DNA of 64,000 bases, from assembly GCF_002101705.1 (NCBI RefSeq), contig NZ_LQPC01000065.1, forward strand, positions 186,001-250,000, read 5' to 3'. A program made the position numbers and the translations under genes. Position 1 is the stretch's first letter, and every line of letters begins with the position of its first letter. Of this stretch, positions 15,843 through 25,035 are shown piece after piece. The stretch comes from Mycolicibacterium iranicum (lineage in GTDB: Bacteria > Actinomycetota > Actinomycetes > Mycobacteriales > Mycobacteriaceae). A model generated the notes under the pieces. The model did no database searches. It was given only the letters and a program-made list of their open reading frames with translations, and was not told where the DNA came from.

Positions 15843-17672
15843 CTAGCTCTCTTCGGCCAGGCGGGTCTTCAGCGCGTCGAACTCGTCCTTGATGCCCGTC
15901 GGCAGCTTCTCGCCGACGAATTCGAACCACTCCTCGATCAGCGGCAGTTCCTTGCGCCACTCCTCGGCATTGACCGCCAGCGCGAGGTCCACATCGTCGG
16001 CGTCGACGTCCAAGCCCTCGAGGTCGAGATCCGAGGCGGTGGGGACGATGCCGATCGGCGTGCTCTTGCCCTCCGCGGTGTGCTCGATGCGCTCGACGGC
16101 CCACTTCAGCACGCGGCTGTTCTCACCAAAGCCGGGCCACAGGAAGCGTCCGTCGTCGCCGCGGCGGAACCAGTTGACGAAGAACACCTTCGGCAGCTGC
16201 GACTCGTCGGCGTTCTTGCCGATGTTGATCCAGTGCTGGAAGTAGTCGCCGACGTTGTAGCCGAGGAACGGCAGCATCGCCATCGGGTCGCGGCGCACTG
16301 TGCCGACCTTGCCTTCGGCGGCGGCGGTCTGCTCGGAGCCCAGCGTGGCCCCGATGAACACGCCGTGCTGCCAGTCGCGGGCCTCGGTGATCAGCGGGAC
16401 GGTCGTCTTGCGGCGGCCGCCGAACAGGATCGCCGAGATCGGCACACCCTGCGGGTCATCCCACTCCGGCGCGAGCGTCGGGCACTGCGCGATCGGCGTG
16501 CAGTAGCGCGAGTTCGGATGTGCCGCCTTGGTTTCCGTCTCGCGCAGGATCCAGTCGTTGCCCTTCCAGTCGATCAGGTGATCGGGCTCGCCCTCGAGGC
16601 CCTCCCACCACACGTCGCCGTCGTCGGTCTTGGCGACGTTGGTGAAGACGGTGTTGCCCCCCGCGATGGTCTTCATCGCATTGGGGTTGGAGTCCCAGTT
16701 GGTGCCCGGCGCGACACCGAAGAAACCGAACTCGGGGTTGGTGGCGTACAGGCGGCCGTCCTTGCCGAACCGCATCCAGGCGATGTCGTCACCCACGGTC
16801 TCGGCGCGCCAGCCCGGGATGGTGGGCTGCAGCATCGCGAGGTTGGTCTTGCCGCACGCCGACGGGAAGGCCGCGGCAATGTAGTACGCCTTGTTCTCCG
16901 GCGAGATCAGCTTGAGGATCAGCATGTGCTCGGCGAGCCAGCCCTCGTCGTGGGCCATCGCCGATGCGATGCGCAGCGAGTAGCACTTCTTACCGAGCAG
17001 TGCGTTTCCGCCGTAGCCCGAGCCGTAGCTCCAGATCTCGCGGGTCTCCGGAAAGTGAGTGATGTACTTCGTGTCGTTACACGGCCACGGCACGTCCTTT
17101 TGCCCCGGCTCCAGGGGGGCACCCAGTGAGTGCAGGGCTTTGACGAAGAAGCCGTCCTCGCCCAGCTTCTCCAGCGCCGCGGCACCCATCCGGGTCATGG
17201 TGCGCATCGACACGACCACGTACTCCGAGTCGGTGATCTCCACACCGAGCTTGGGGTCCTCGGCATCGAGCGGGCCCATGCAGAACGGCACCACCCACAT
17301 GGTGCGTCCGCGCATCGAACCGCGGTAGAGGTCGGTCATGATGCCGCGCATCTCGGCGGGGTCCATCCAGTTGTTGGTGGGCCCGGCGTCGATCTCGCGC
17401 TGGCTGCAGATGTAGGTCCGCGACTCGACGCGGGCGACGTCGGACGGATCGGAGAGCGCCAGATAGGAGTTCGGCTGCTTATCGGGGTTCAGCTTCTGGA
17501 AGGTGCCTGCCTCGACGAGCTGAGCGCACACCCTCTCGTACTCTTCTTCGGATCCGTCGGCCCACGCGACGCGGTCCGGCTGGGTCAGCTCGGCAACTTC
17601 GCGAACCCAAGCGAGCAGTCCCTGGTGGTTGGTCGGTGCGGAATCCAGTCCCGGAATCGTCGCTGCGGTCAT
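15843..17672 (-). CDS. pckG: Phosphoenolpyruvate carboxykinase (GTP)
   Basis: PckG converts oxaloacetate and GTP to PEP and CO2, the entry to gluconeogenesis, in the cytosol. The 609-residue protein has the GTP-type P-loop FPSACGKTNLAM with its reactive cysteine. It also has the substrate region YGSGYGGNALLGKKC and NWFRRGDDGRFLWPGFGENSR near the guanine-binding region. Length is within a few residues of M. tuberculosis PckG. ATG 17672 is preceded by GGAGAC; a longer frame upstream is not needed. The gene for an odd GTPase ends 164 bases upstream on the same strand. Confidence 0.95.
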   Translation of the reverse strand: MTAATIPGLDSAPTNHQGLLAWVREVAELTQPDRVAWADGSEEEYERVCAQLVEAGTFQKLNPDKQPNSYLALSDPSDVARVESRTYICSQREIDAGPTNNWMDPAEMRGIMTDLYRGSMRGRTMWVVPFCMGPLDAEDPKLGVEITDSEYVVVSMRTMTRMGAAALEKLGEDGFFVKALHSLGAPLEPGQKDVPWPCNDTKYITHFPETREIWSYGSGYGGNALLGKKCYSLRIASAMAHDEGWLAEHMLILKLISPENKAYYIAAAFPSACGKTNLAMLQPTIPGWRAETVGDDIAWMRFGKDGRLYATNPEFGFFGVAPGTNWDSNPNAMKTIAGGNTVFTNVAKTDDGDVWWEGLEGEPDHLIDWKGNDWILRETETKAAHPNSRYCTPIAQCPTLAPEWDDPQGVPISAILFGGRRKTTVPLITEARDWQHGVFIGATLGSEQTAAAEGKVGTVRRDPMAMLPFLGYNVGDYFQHWINIGKNADESQLPKVFFVNWFRRGDDGRFLWPGFGENSRVLKWAVERIEHTAEGKSTPIGIVPTASDLDLEGLDVDADDVDLALAVNAEEWRKELPLIEEWFEFVGEKLPTGIKDEFDALKTRLAEES

Positions 17673-17795
17673 GCTGTGTTGTCTCCCTGCATCTTCTGCG
17701 AAAGGTCTGCCAGAAACGCGGGCGGCGACGAAAAGCGAGCTCACACGCTCGTCCCTTCGATGGCAGCCACGACCGTCACTGTGTATTGAGGTTAA

Positions 17796-17814
17796 CGCGG
17801 GTGACATACCCGCG
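17796..17814. terminator. Short hairpin upstream of pckG
   Basis: CGCGGG, 7 bases, CCCGCG, placed between the end of the GTPase-like gene (17836) and the pckG start. It may terminate the former or act as an operator for the latter. Confidence 0.35.
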
Positions 17815-17835
17815 GGAATTCAGGACTATGTCCAT

Positions 17836-19035
17836 TCACTCACAGGAACGATTCAGATGGCTTTCACCGGGAGGTCTACCCAGCGGTAACAAGTGCGGGT
17901 CCTCCCGGGAACGCAAATGTTTCCGGAGTTCGGCATCGATCGCCGCGATTTTCCGCCCGAACTCGACGTCCTCCGCGGCGCCCGCGGCGGCACTTTCGGA
18001 TGCCAACGCCGCTTCGGCCGCCAGCATGCTCGTCGCCACCTTTTCCTCTGCAGCGGCCCGCACCGCGGCAGAAATCTCGACCACCCACGACTGAAGGACA
18101 GCTCGGACGTGCAGCAGGGCACGGGCGCGGATCACCCACACCGCGGTCGCCGCGCCCACGCCGACGCCGGTGACCAGGCCCGCCGCCGCCAGCCCCGGCG
18201 CCAGGCCTGTCACCAACCGCGTCACCACCAGCGCGACCCCGAACCCGAAGCCCGCCCCGAGCACAGCCATCAAGCGGTTCTCCAGGCGGTGTGACCGCAG
18301 CGGCGGACCCGTGACGGCGACCGCGAACCACGTGGCGGTGTGGTTGGTGTGCGCGGCGATGTCGCTGTCGATCTCGGCCAGGACGTCGTCGCACCGGCGC
18401 CTGACGCGTTCCGCGAAGCCCGGCACCTGGTGGCTGCGCAGAGTCGCAGTCTCGTCGATCAACTCCGCCCGCAGGGCCGCACACCGCCTGCGCGCGGTCT
18501 GCGTCGAAACCAGTCGCGCCTGCTGGACATCGCTGCGGAGCGTGCGCGCCCGGTCCGACACCGCCACCCGCCTGCGGCGTGACAGCTCCTCCCGCTCATC
18601 GCGAAGTAGCGCCGCGCGAAACTCCCTCGTGCGCAGCGTGATTCGCTCCGGATCGGCAAGTTCGGCCTCCATCAGGCGGACAAGCTCGTCCAGGCTCGGC
18701 TTCCCCAGCCGGGGCGCGGCCGCCGCACCGATCCACGGCATGCCGAGCCGCTCACGGTTGGCTGCCAGGACGCGCCGCCAGTCACGGTGGTCGTCGATCT
18801 TCGACACCACGCCGATCACCACATTCGTCGCAAAATCCACCAGCGCGCAATCGGATTCGACGACCGGGGCGACCGCCGATGCGACGAAGACGACCGCTAC
18901 CGGCACAGGCATCCCGCCGACGTCATCCGCTTCGACGAACCGGTATGACGGCATCCGTCGCCGCAACGCGGCAGCCATCGAGGTGACCCCGGCGCGCGGG
19001 GGGCCCGTCACCAAGACCACGTCTTGTGCGCTCAC
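17836..19035 (-). CDS. Membrane GTPase-like protein with degenerate P-loop (Rv0210-like position)
   Basis: A 399-residue protein I recognise mainly by context: with the next gene it occupies the Rv0210/Rv0209 slot between pckG and trmB. It starts with a Walker-A-like loop GPPRAGVTS in which the invariant Lys is Val. SKIDDHRDW near residue 97 looks like the G4 (N/TKxD) motif of GTPases. A long arginine-rich helical region (about 155-245) follows, then two hydrophobic helices (about 262-310), then another helical tail. This layout recalls dynamin-like or Era-like membrane GTPases. GTG 19035 overlaps the stop of its partner gene by 4 bases. Function is unknown, and nucleotide binding is doubtful given the missing Lys. 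Confidence 0.7.
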   Translation of the reverse strand: MSAQDVVLVTGPPRAGVTSMAAALRRRMPSYRFVEADDVGGMPVPVAVVFVASAVAPVVESDCALVDFATNVVIGVVSKIDDHRDWRRVLAANRERLGMPWIGAAAAPRLGKPSLDELVRLMEAELADPERITLRTREFRAALLRDEREELSRRRRVAVSDRARTLRSDVQQARLVSTQTARRRCAALRAELIDETATLRSHQVPGFAERVRRRCDDVLAEIDSDIAAHTNHTATWFAVAVTGPPLRSHRLENRLMAVLGAGFGFGVALVVTRLVTGLAPGLAAAGLVTGVGVGAATAVWVIRARALLHVRAVLQSWVVEISAAVRAAAEEKVATSMLAAEAALASESAAAGAAEDVEFGRKIAAIDAELRKHLRSREDPHLLPLGRPPGESHLNRSCE

Positions 19036-20012
19036 CGCGCCTGCCCGAGCAGTCGCAGCGACCCGCGCGAGATCTCAGCAGCGCACCGGCGATGGAGCGC
19101 ATCCAGCGGGCCGTCGGCGTAGCGGCGCCACTGCACCGCCCGCCGCACGTGGGTGTCCGGGTCGTCGCCCGGGTCTACCCGCAGACCCGAGGCCTCGAAC
19201 AGTCCGACAGCGGCCGCCATCATCGCGATCACCACCTCGTCGCCGGCCAGGAACGCCGCGAGATCGTCGTCGCGGGTTTCGGTGGCCGCCCCCTCCAGCG
19301 TCACCAGGGCGGCACGTGCCCGCCGGTACCCGACCTCGGCGGCGAAACCCCCGAGCCGCTCAACGACCGCCTCGGTCTGGCTCAACCCCCGCACTCTGGC
19401 CGCCACCGCGTCCGCCCCTGCGCCCTCGACGACGGCCAGCACGGCGTGGGCCAGGCCGAAACGGTCGAAGCGTTCGAGCAGGCGCCGCCGAATCGGTGCG
19501 GGCACCACGTGGTCAGAACCGACGAAGGCATCGGTCGACGTCATGTCGGCGGGCTCGGTGGCCAGCGTCCGAAGCGCGTCGATCAGCTCGCCGTCGAGCT
19601 CGACCTCGGCGAGGTGGGCGACCATCGGCACGACGGGTCGCCCCACCGCGACGGCGATGTCGTCGGCGCTGCGCCTGGCCGCCGCCAGCGGACCGCCGAC
19701 GACTCGGCCGGACAGATCGGCTTTGTTGAGGACGACCAGCGACGGCAGATCACCTCGCAGCGCGCGCCGATCTTCGGGCTTCGGTGTCTCGGCGATGACC
19801 ACGACACGGACGTCGGCCGCGTCGGTAACCACTGCGACCCCGGCGCCGGTCAACGCACGCGCCACGGCGCCGCGACCCACCCCCGGACGGCCGACCACGG
19901 CGACCGCGAGAGGAGCACGTAGCCGCGCTTCGATCGCGCGCAGCCGCTGCGCTCCCGTCGACGCGGCGTAGCGTCCCAGAACATCGGCCAACGCCGGAAC
20001 AGGTGACGACAT
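19032..20012 (-). CDS. GTPase-like protein, partner of the membrane GTPase (Rv0209-like position)
   Basis: A 326-residue soluble protein. GRPGVGRGA near residue 40 fits a P-loop, except that the Lys is Arg. LVVLNKADLSG supplies a full G4 NKxD guanine-recognition motif, so a GTPase ancestry is likely. The rest is helical and ends AAEISRGSLRLLGQAR. ATG 20012 has GGGGGGAG upstream; a GTG 30 bases earlier is weaker. It is co-translated with the membrane partner (GTGA overlap) and divergent from trmB. The role is unknown. Confidence 0.7.
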   Translation of the reverse strand: MSSPVPALADVLGRYAASTGAQRLRAIEARLRAPLAVAVVGRPGVGRGAVARALTGAGVAVVTDAADVRVVVIAETPKPEDRRALRGDLPSLVVLNKADLSGRVVGGPLAAARRSADDIAVAVGRPVVPMVAHLAEVELDGELIDALRTLATEPADMTSTDAFVGSDHVVPAPIRRRLLERFDRFGLAHAVLAVVEGAGADAVAARVRGLSQTEAVVERLGGFAAEVGYRRARAALVTLEGAATETRDDDLAAFLAGDEVVIAMMAAAVGLFEASGLRVDPGDDPDTHVRRAVQWRRYADGPLDALHRRCAAEISRGSLRLLGQAR

Positions 20013-20179
20013 CGATGCTCCCCCCGGGGTACATCGTGGCACCGGTCACGAGAGGGCAACGACACATCTTTTGCGAGCCCGTGGCCTGGGTAACCGCCTG
20101 TACCAGGAGAAGGCAACTGTTGGGTATCAATCTGTAACACGATGCGGGGAGCAGGGCGTTGATAGGCGACCATGGACGG

Positions 20180-20917
20180 ATGCAGTCAACGGGTTCCGAG
20201 GTCGCCGCATCCGCGGATTCACCTCACCCGCACTTCAACCGGCGCGTCACCAGCTTCCGCGCGCGTCGCTCGACGATCTCGGACAACCAGCAGGCCACCT
20301 GGGACCGGCTGTGGCCGCAACTCGGCCGCCAGGCCCGTGACGGCGACAACCCGGCCGGTCCCCTGGACACCGACGCGTGGTTCGGCAGGCACGCCCCCGT
20401 CGTCCTGGAGATCGGGTGCGGCACGGGCACGTCCACCCTGGCGATGGCGAAGGCCGAGCCCGACATCGACGTCGTCGCCGTCGAGGTCTACCGACGCGGG
20501 CTGGCGCAGCTGCTGAGCGCCATCGACCGCGAACAGGTCGCCAACATCCGGCTCATCCGCGGTGACGGCGTCGACGTCCTCACCTCGATGTTCGGCCCGG
20601 AGTCACTCACCGGCGTCCGGGTCTTCTTCCCCGACCCGTGGCCGAAAGCACGTCACCACAAGCGCCGTCTTCTGCAGCCCGACACCGTGGCTCTGATCGC
20701 CGACCGGCTCCGCCCCGGCGGTGTGCTGCACGCGGCCACCGACCACCAGGGTTATGCCGAGCACATCGCCGAGGTCGGCGACGCCGAGCCCCGGTTGCGC
20801 CGCGTCGCCGTCGATGACGACCTGCCGATCTCGGTCGCCCGGCCCGTGACGAAGTACGAGCGCAAGGCACTCGCGGGGCCGATCGTGACCGAACTGCTCT
20901 GGGAGAGGACGCCGTGA
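20180..20917 (+). CDS. trmB: tRNA (guanine-N7-)-methyltransferase
   Basis: TrmB uses S-adenosylmethionine to methylate N7 of guanine 46 in the variable loop of tRNAs. The 245-residue protein has the SAM motif LEIGCGTGTSTLAMA and the TrmB signature FFPDPWPKARHHKRRL. ATG 20180 is chosen; an in-frame TTG at 20159 is possible. It overlaps the NYN-domain gene by 4 bases (GTGA), as in other mycobacteria, and mmpL3 follows. Confidence 0.93.
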   Translation: MQSTGSEVAASADSPHPHFNRRVTSFRARRSTISDNQQATWDRLWPQLGRQARDGDNPAGPLDTDAWFGRHAPVVLEIGCGTGTSTLAMAKAEPDIDVVAVEVYRRGLAQLLSAIDREQVANIRLIRGDGVDVLTSMFGPESLTGVRVFFPDPWPKARHHKRRLLQPDTVALIADRLRPGGVLHAATDHQGYAEHIAEVGDAEPRLRRVAVDDDLPISVARPVTKYERKALAGPIVTELLWERTP

Positions 20918-21639
20918 GCCTCACCGACAACCTGCACGCCGCAGCGCTGCCCGACACCCCCGAGGTCGTCACGCCGGCCGAGCTCGGCGCCGAGGCGGCA
21001 CCGCAGGCCGGGCGGGTCCTCCTCGTCTGGGACGCCCCGAACCTCGACATGGGTCTCGGCTCGATCCTCGGCGGCCGTCCCACTGCCGCGCACCGCCCGC
21101 GGTTCGACGCGCTGGGCCGCTGGCTGCTCTCGCGCACTGCCGAGCTGTCTGCCGAGTACGCGGACAGTGGACGCGCGGTGGCCCTGGAGCCCGAGGCAAC
21201 CGTCTTCACCAACATCGCCCCGGGCAGTGCCGATGTCGTGCGGCCCTGGGTGGAGGCCTTGCGTAACGTGGGCTTCGCGGTGTTCGCCAAACCGAAGGTG
21301 GACGAAGACAGCGACGTCGACAGCGACATGCTGGCCCATATCGCCCTGCGCAACAGCCAGGGACTTGCCGGTCTCATCGTTGCTTCCGCCGACGGTCAGG
21401 CGTTCAAACTGCCGCTGGAGGACATCGCCAGGGACGGCGTCGCAGTCCAGGTGCTCGGATTTCGCGAACATGCCAGTTGGGCGTTAGCGTCGGATACCTT
21501 GGAGTTCGTCGATCTGGAGGACATCGCTGGTGTCTTCCGGGAGCCGTTACCGCGGATCGGACTCGATTCGCTGCCCGAGCAGGGCGCTTGGCTGCAGCCG
21601 TTCCGGCCGCTGTCGTCGCTCCTGACCTCGCGCGTCTAG
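20914..21639 (+). CDS. NYN (PIN-like) domain protein, putative RNase
   Basis: NYN domains share the PIN ribonuclease fold with acidic metal-binding residues. This 241-residue protein shows VWDAPNLDMG (first Asp/Asn pair), a DSDMLAHIAL acidic helix start and VASADGQAFKLP (late Asp), the expected trio. It corresponds to Rv0207c in position. The GTG start overlaps the trmB stop, so the nuclease-like protein is made together with a tRNA methyltransferase. An RNA, perhaps tRNA, substrate is a fair guess but unproven. mmpL3 starts 62 bases downstream on the same strand. Confidence 0.85.
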   Translation: MSLTDNLHAAALPDTPEVVTPAELGAEAAPQAGRVLLVWDAPNLDMGLGSILGGRPTAAHRPRFDALGRWLLSRTAELSAEYADSGRAVALEPEATVFTNIAPGSADVVRPWVEALRNVGFAVFAKPKVDEDSDVDSDMLAHIALRNSQGLAGLIVASADGQAFKLPLEDIARDGVAVQVLGFREHASWALASDTLEFVDLEDIAGVFREPLPRIGLDSLPEQGAWLQPFRPLSSLLTSRV

Positions 21640-21701
21640 AAAACTAAAAGCCTCGGTTTCGACGTGCGCGGGCCGACAGACATGACCGTTAGGAGCTGAA
21701 C

Positions 21702-24700
21702 GTGTTCGCCTGGTGGGGTCGAACGGTGTACCAGTACCGATACATAGTGATCGGTGTCATGGTCGCACTGTGCCTGGGCGGCGGCGTCTACGGCATCAGC
21801 CTGGGACAGCACGTCACCCAGAGCGGTTTCTATGACGAGGGCAGCCAATCCGTCCACGCGTCGCTGGTTTCGGACGAGGCTTACGGCCGCGACCGCACCA
21901 GCCACGTCGTGGCGATCCTGACGCCGCCCGACGGTGAGAAGGTCACCGATCCCGAGTGGATCAAGACGGTCACCGATGAGCTCAACGACCTCGTCGCCGA
22001 CCACGAGGACCAGATCGTCAGCTGGGTCGGCTGGCTGCGCGCGCCGGACAGCGACTCCCCGACCGTGCAGCAGATGAAGACCGCTGACGAGTCGAAGACC
22101 TTCATCAGCATCCCGCTCAAGGGCGACGACGACGACGAGATCCTGAAGAACTACCAGGCCATCGAGCCCCAGCTCTCCGAGGTCAACGACGGCCGCATCC
22201 AGCTGGCCGGCCTGAATCCGCTGGCCAGCGAGCTGACCGGAACCATCGGCGAGGACCAGAAGCGTGCCGAGGTGGCCGCCATCCCGCTGGTCTGCGTCGT
22301 GCTCTTCTTCGTATTCGGCGGTGTGATCGCCGCGGCGCTGCCCGGCATCATCGGCGGCCTGACGATCGCAGGCGCGTTGGGCATCATGCGCGTCTTCGCC
22401 GAGTTCATGCCCGTCCACTTCTTCGCCCAGCCCGTCGTCACGCTGATGGGGTTGGGCATTGCCATCGACTACGGCCTCTTCATGGTGAGCCGGTTCCGAG
22501 AAGAGCTGGCGGAGGGCTACGACACCGAGGCCGCCGTCCGGCGCGCCGTGATGACGTCGGGCCGCACCATCATGTTCTCGGCCGTCATCCTGGTCGCGTC
22601 CTCGGTTCCGCTGCTGCTGTTCCCGCAGGGCTTCCTCAAGTCGATCACCTACGCCATCATCGCCTCGGTCATGCTGGCGGCGATCCTGTCGATCACCGTG
22701 CTGCCGGCAGCGCTCGGAATCCTGGGCCCCCGTGTCGACGCGCTCGGCGTGCGTTGGCTGCTGAAGTTCATCCAGTCCGACGTCACCTCGGACCCGTCCA
22801 ACACCAAGACCAACACGCTGGCGATCGCCTCGATCCCGGCGGGCCTGCTGGTCCCGCCGGTCGGCGTCGCGCTGGGCCACCTGGCCAGGAAGCGCATCCG
22901 GCAGTCCGGCGAGCAAGGTCTGCCGCTGACGATGATCGGCTTGGCGCTCGGCTACGTCGGAACGCTGGGCTGGCTGACCTACCTGGTCATGGCCAACAGG
23001 GACGCCCTGGACGGTGGTCTGTACTGGGTCCTGCTGGGCGTGATCATCTTCGTCGCCGTCGTCGCAGGCGGGCTGGCGCTCGCCCGGTACGTGCCGCTGG
23101 CCCGCACACCGATCGTGTGGTGGGTCGAGTGGCTGGCGGAGAAGACGCAGAAGACCAAGACACGCGCCGAAGTCGAGAAGGGCTTCTGGGGCAAGCTCGT
23201 CAATGTCGTGATGAAGCGGCCGATCGCGTTCGCCGCGCCGATTCTGATCGTGATGATCCTGCTGGTGATCCCGCTGGGACAGCTCGCGCTCGGCGGCATC
23301 AGCGAGAAGTACCTGCCGCCCGACAACGGCGTGCGCCAGGCGCAGGAGGATTTCGACCGCAGCTTCCCCGGTTTCCGCACCGAACCGTTGACGTTGGTCA
23401 TCGAACGGCAGGACGGTGAGCCGGTCACCGACCAGCAGCTGGCCGAGGTCCGCGCCGAGGCGATGACGATCAGCGGGTTCATCGACCCGGACAACGACCC
23501 CTCCAAGATGTGGCAGGAGCGCTCCGTTCAGGAGGGCGGCTCGAAAGACCCGTCGATCCGGGTCCTGCAGAACGGTCTGATCAACCGCAACGACGCGTCC
23601 CAGAAGATCGACGAACTCCGCTCGATCCAGCCTCCCCGCGGCCTCGACATCTCTGTCGGCGGTACCCCCGCGCTGGAACAGGACAGCATCCACAGCCTGT
23701 TCGACAAGCTGCCTCTGATGGTGGTCGTGCTGATCGTCACGACGACGATCCTGATGTTCCTCGCATTCGGATCCATCGTGCTGCCGATCAAGGCGGCGCT
23801 GATGAGCGCGCTGACGCTCGGGTCCACGATGGGCATCCTCACCTGGATGTTCGTCGACGGCCACGGCTCAGGGCTGATGAACTACACACCTCAGCCGCTG
23901 ATGGCTCCGATGATCGGCCTGATCATCGCGGTGATCTGGGGTCTGTCGACCGACTACGAGGTCTTCCTCGTCTCCCGCATGGTCGAGGCCCGCGAGCGCG
24001 GCATGTCCACGGCGGAGGCGATCCGCATCGGCACCGCCACCACCGGACGCCTGATCACGGGCGCGGCGCTGGTGCTGGCCGTGGTCGCAGGCGCGTTCGT
24101 GTTCTCCGACCTGGTGATGATGAAGTACTTGGCGTTCGGCCTGCTCATCGCGCTGCTGCTGGACGCGACGATCATCCGGATGTTCCTGGTGCCCGCCATC
24201 ATGAAGCTGCTCGGTGACGACTGCTGGTGGGCGCCGCGCTGGATGAAGCGGATCCAGGAGAAGCTCGGCCTCGGTGAGACGGAACTCCCCGACGAGCGCA
24301 AGCGTCCGACGGTCCGCGACGAGCGTGACGAACCCGCCGAGGCACTCGTCGGTGTGGGCGGCCCGCCGCCCATGGCGGGCGGGCGAGGGTTGCCGCCGCA
24401 CGATCCCGGCCACCCCGGACCCGGCCGTCCCGGACCGGGACGTCCGCCCGTCGGCCCCCGACCCGGGTTGCCGCCGCGGACAGGCGAACCGTCCGCTCAG
24501 GGCACGACGCGGATCCCGACCGCACCGCCGCGTCCGCCGGTGGCCCCGCCACCGGTCCCCGCGCCGGATCCCGAGCCGCAGACCACCCGGCTGTCGGTCG
24601 CCAAGAACGTGGTCCGCAGCGCGGTGAGCGGCGCCGCCGCGGCGGCGCAGCGCGCACGGTCCGACAAACCGGCGGCCCCGCAGCCGCGAGAAGACCGCGA

Positions 24701-25016
24701 GATCGAATCGTGGCTCGGTGACCTGCGCGGCACCGACGCCCCCGCGGGTCCGCCTCATCCTCTGCGGCCGTCGGCCGAGCCGACCCGCGCGATGCCTGAC
24801 ACCGTCAGCAACGAGCCGACCACGGCGATACCGCAGGCCCACGGTGACGAGGCCGACGACGCCGCGCCCACCCGGGCCATCCCCGCGCAGCGCAAGACGG
24901 ATGCCGACGCCGCGACGGAGAAGCTCAATACACGGCCCGATTCGGAGGACACCCCGCGCCGCGGTGGCGGCGGGCTCAGCGCGCAGGACCTGCTGCGCCG
25001 CGAAGGCCGGCTCTAG
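21702..25016 (+). CDS. mmpL3: MmpL3, trehalose monomycolate transporter (RND superfamily), with internal insertion
   Basis: MmpL3 moves trehalose monomycolate across the inner membrane and is essential in mycobacteria. The GTG start has AGGAG 6 bases upstream. The protein has 1104 residues. The proton-relay Asp-Tyr pairs are present in GIAIDYGLF (Asp256-Tyr257) and LSTDYEVFL (Asp751). NVVMKRPIAFAAP opens the second membrane half, and the C-terminal tail (from about 870) is proline-rich and disordered, ending AQDLLRREGRL as in M. tuberculosis. Compared with my memory of that protein (944 residues, Asp pairs about 394 apart) the pairs here are 495 apart. About 105 residues are inserted between LGVRWLL and AEKTQKTKTR, as described in the separate entry. 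It probably belongs to a transcript with trmB and the NYN gene. Confidence 0.95.
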   Translation: MFAWWGRTVYQYRYIVIGVMVALCLGGGVYGISLGQHVTQSGFYDEGSQSVHASLVSDEAYGRDRTSHVVAILTPPDGEKVTDPEWIKTVTDELNDLVADHEDQIVSWVGWLRAPDSDSPTVQQMKTADESKTFISIPLKGDDDDEILKNYQAIEPQLSEVNDGRIQLAGLNPLASELTGTIGEDQKRAEVAAIPLVCVVLFFVFGGVIAAALPGIIGGLTIAGALGIMRVFAEFMPVHFFAQPVVTLMGLGIAIDYGLFMVSRFREELAEGYDTEAAVRRAVMTSGRTIMFSAVILVASSVPLLLFPQGFLKSITYAIIASVMLAAILSITVLPAALGILGPRVDALGVRWLLKFIQSDVTSDPSNTKTNTLAIASIPAGLLVPPVGVALGHLARKRIRQSGEQGLPLTMIGLALGYVGTLGWLTYLVMANRDALDGGLYWVLLGVIIFVAVVAGGLALARYVPLARTPIVWWVEWLAEKTQKTKTRAEVEKGFWGKLVNVVMKRPIAFAAPILIVMILLVIPLGQLALGGISEKYLPPDNGVRQAQEDFDRSFPGFRTEPLTLVIERQDGEPVTDQQLAEVRAEAMTISGFIDPDNDPSKMWQERSVQEGGSKDPSIRVLQNGLINRNDASQKIDELRSIQPPRGLDISVGGTPALEQDSIHSLFDKLPLMVVVLIVTTTILMFLAFGSIVLPIKAALMSALTLGSTMGILTWMFVDGHGSGLMNYTPQPLMAPMIGLIIAVIWGLSTDYEVFLVSRMVEARERGMSTAEAIRIGTATTGRLITGAALVLAVVAGAFVFSDLVMMKYLAFGLLIALLLDATIIRMFLVPAIMKLLGDDCWWAPRWMKRIQEKLGLGETELPDERKRPTVRDERDEPAEALVGVGGPPPMAGGRGLPPHDPGHPGPGRPGPGRPPVGPRPGLPPRTGEPSAQGTTRIPTAPPRPPVAPPPVPAPDPEPQTTRLSVAKNVVRSAVSGAAAAAQRARSDKPAAPQPREDREIESWLGDLRGTDAPAGPPHPLRPSAEPTRAMPDTVSNEPTTAIPQAHGDEADDAAPTRAIPAQRKTDADAATEKLNTRPDSEDTPRRGGGGLSAQDLLRREGRL
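22809..23084 (+). other. DUF4190-like membrane domain inserted in MmpL3 (residues 370-461)
   Basis: Residues 370-431 read TNTLAIASIPAGLLVPP, then GHLARKRIRQSGEQG, then LTMIGLALGYVGTLGW. This is the pattern of free-standing DUF4190 proteins: helix, the GHxAxxxIxxtGeqG link, helix. A third hydrophobic stretch, VLLGVIIFVAVVAGGLALA, follows at about 443-461. The base composition matches the rest of the gene and the frame is continuous on both sides. Confidence 0.75.
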
Positions 25017-25035
25017 CTCGGAGGGTCATTCCGCG

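Noticed and set aside
21636..23864. 742-codon open frame on the minus strand opposite mmpL3, rich in His, Asp and Arg
   Set aside because: It is an antisense shadow of mmpL3 with no recognisable domain or ribosome site; the high GC content leaves such frames open.
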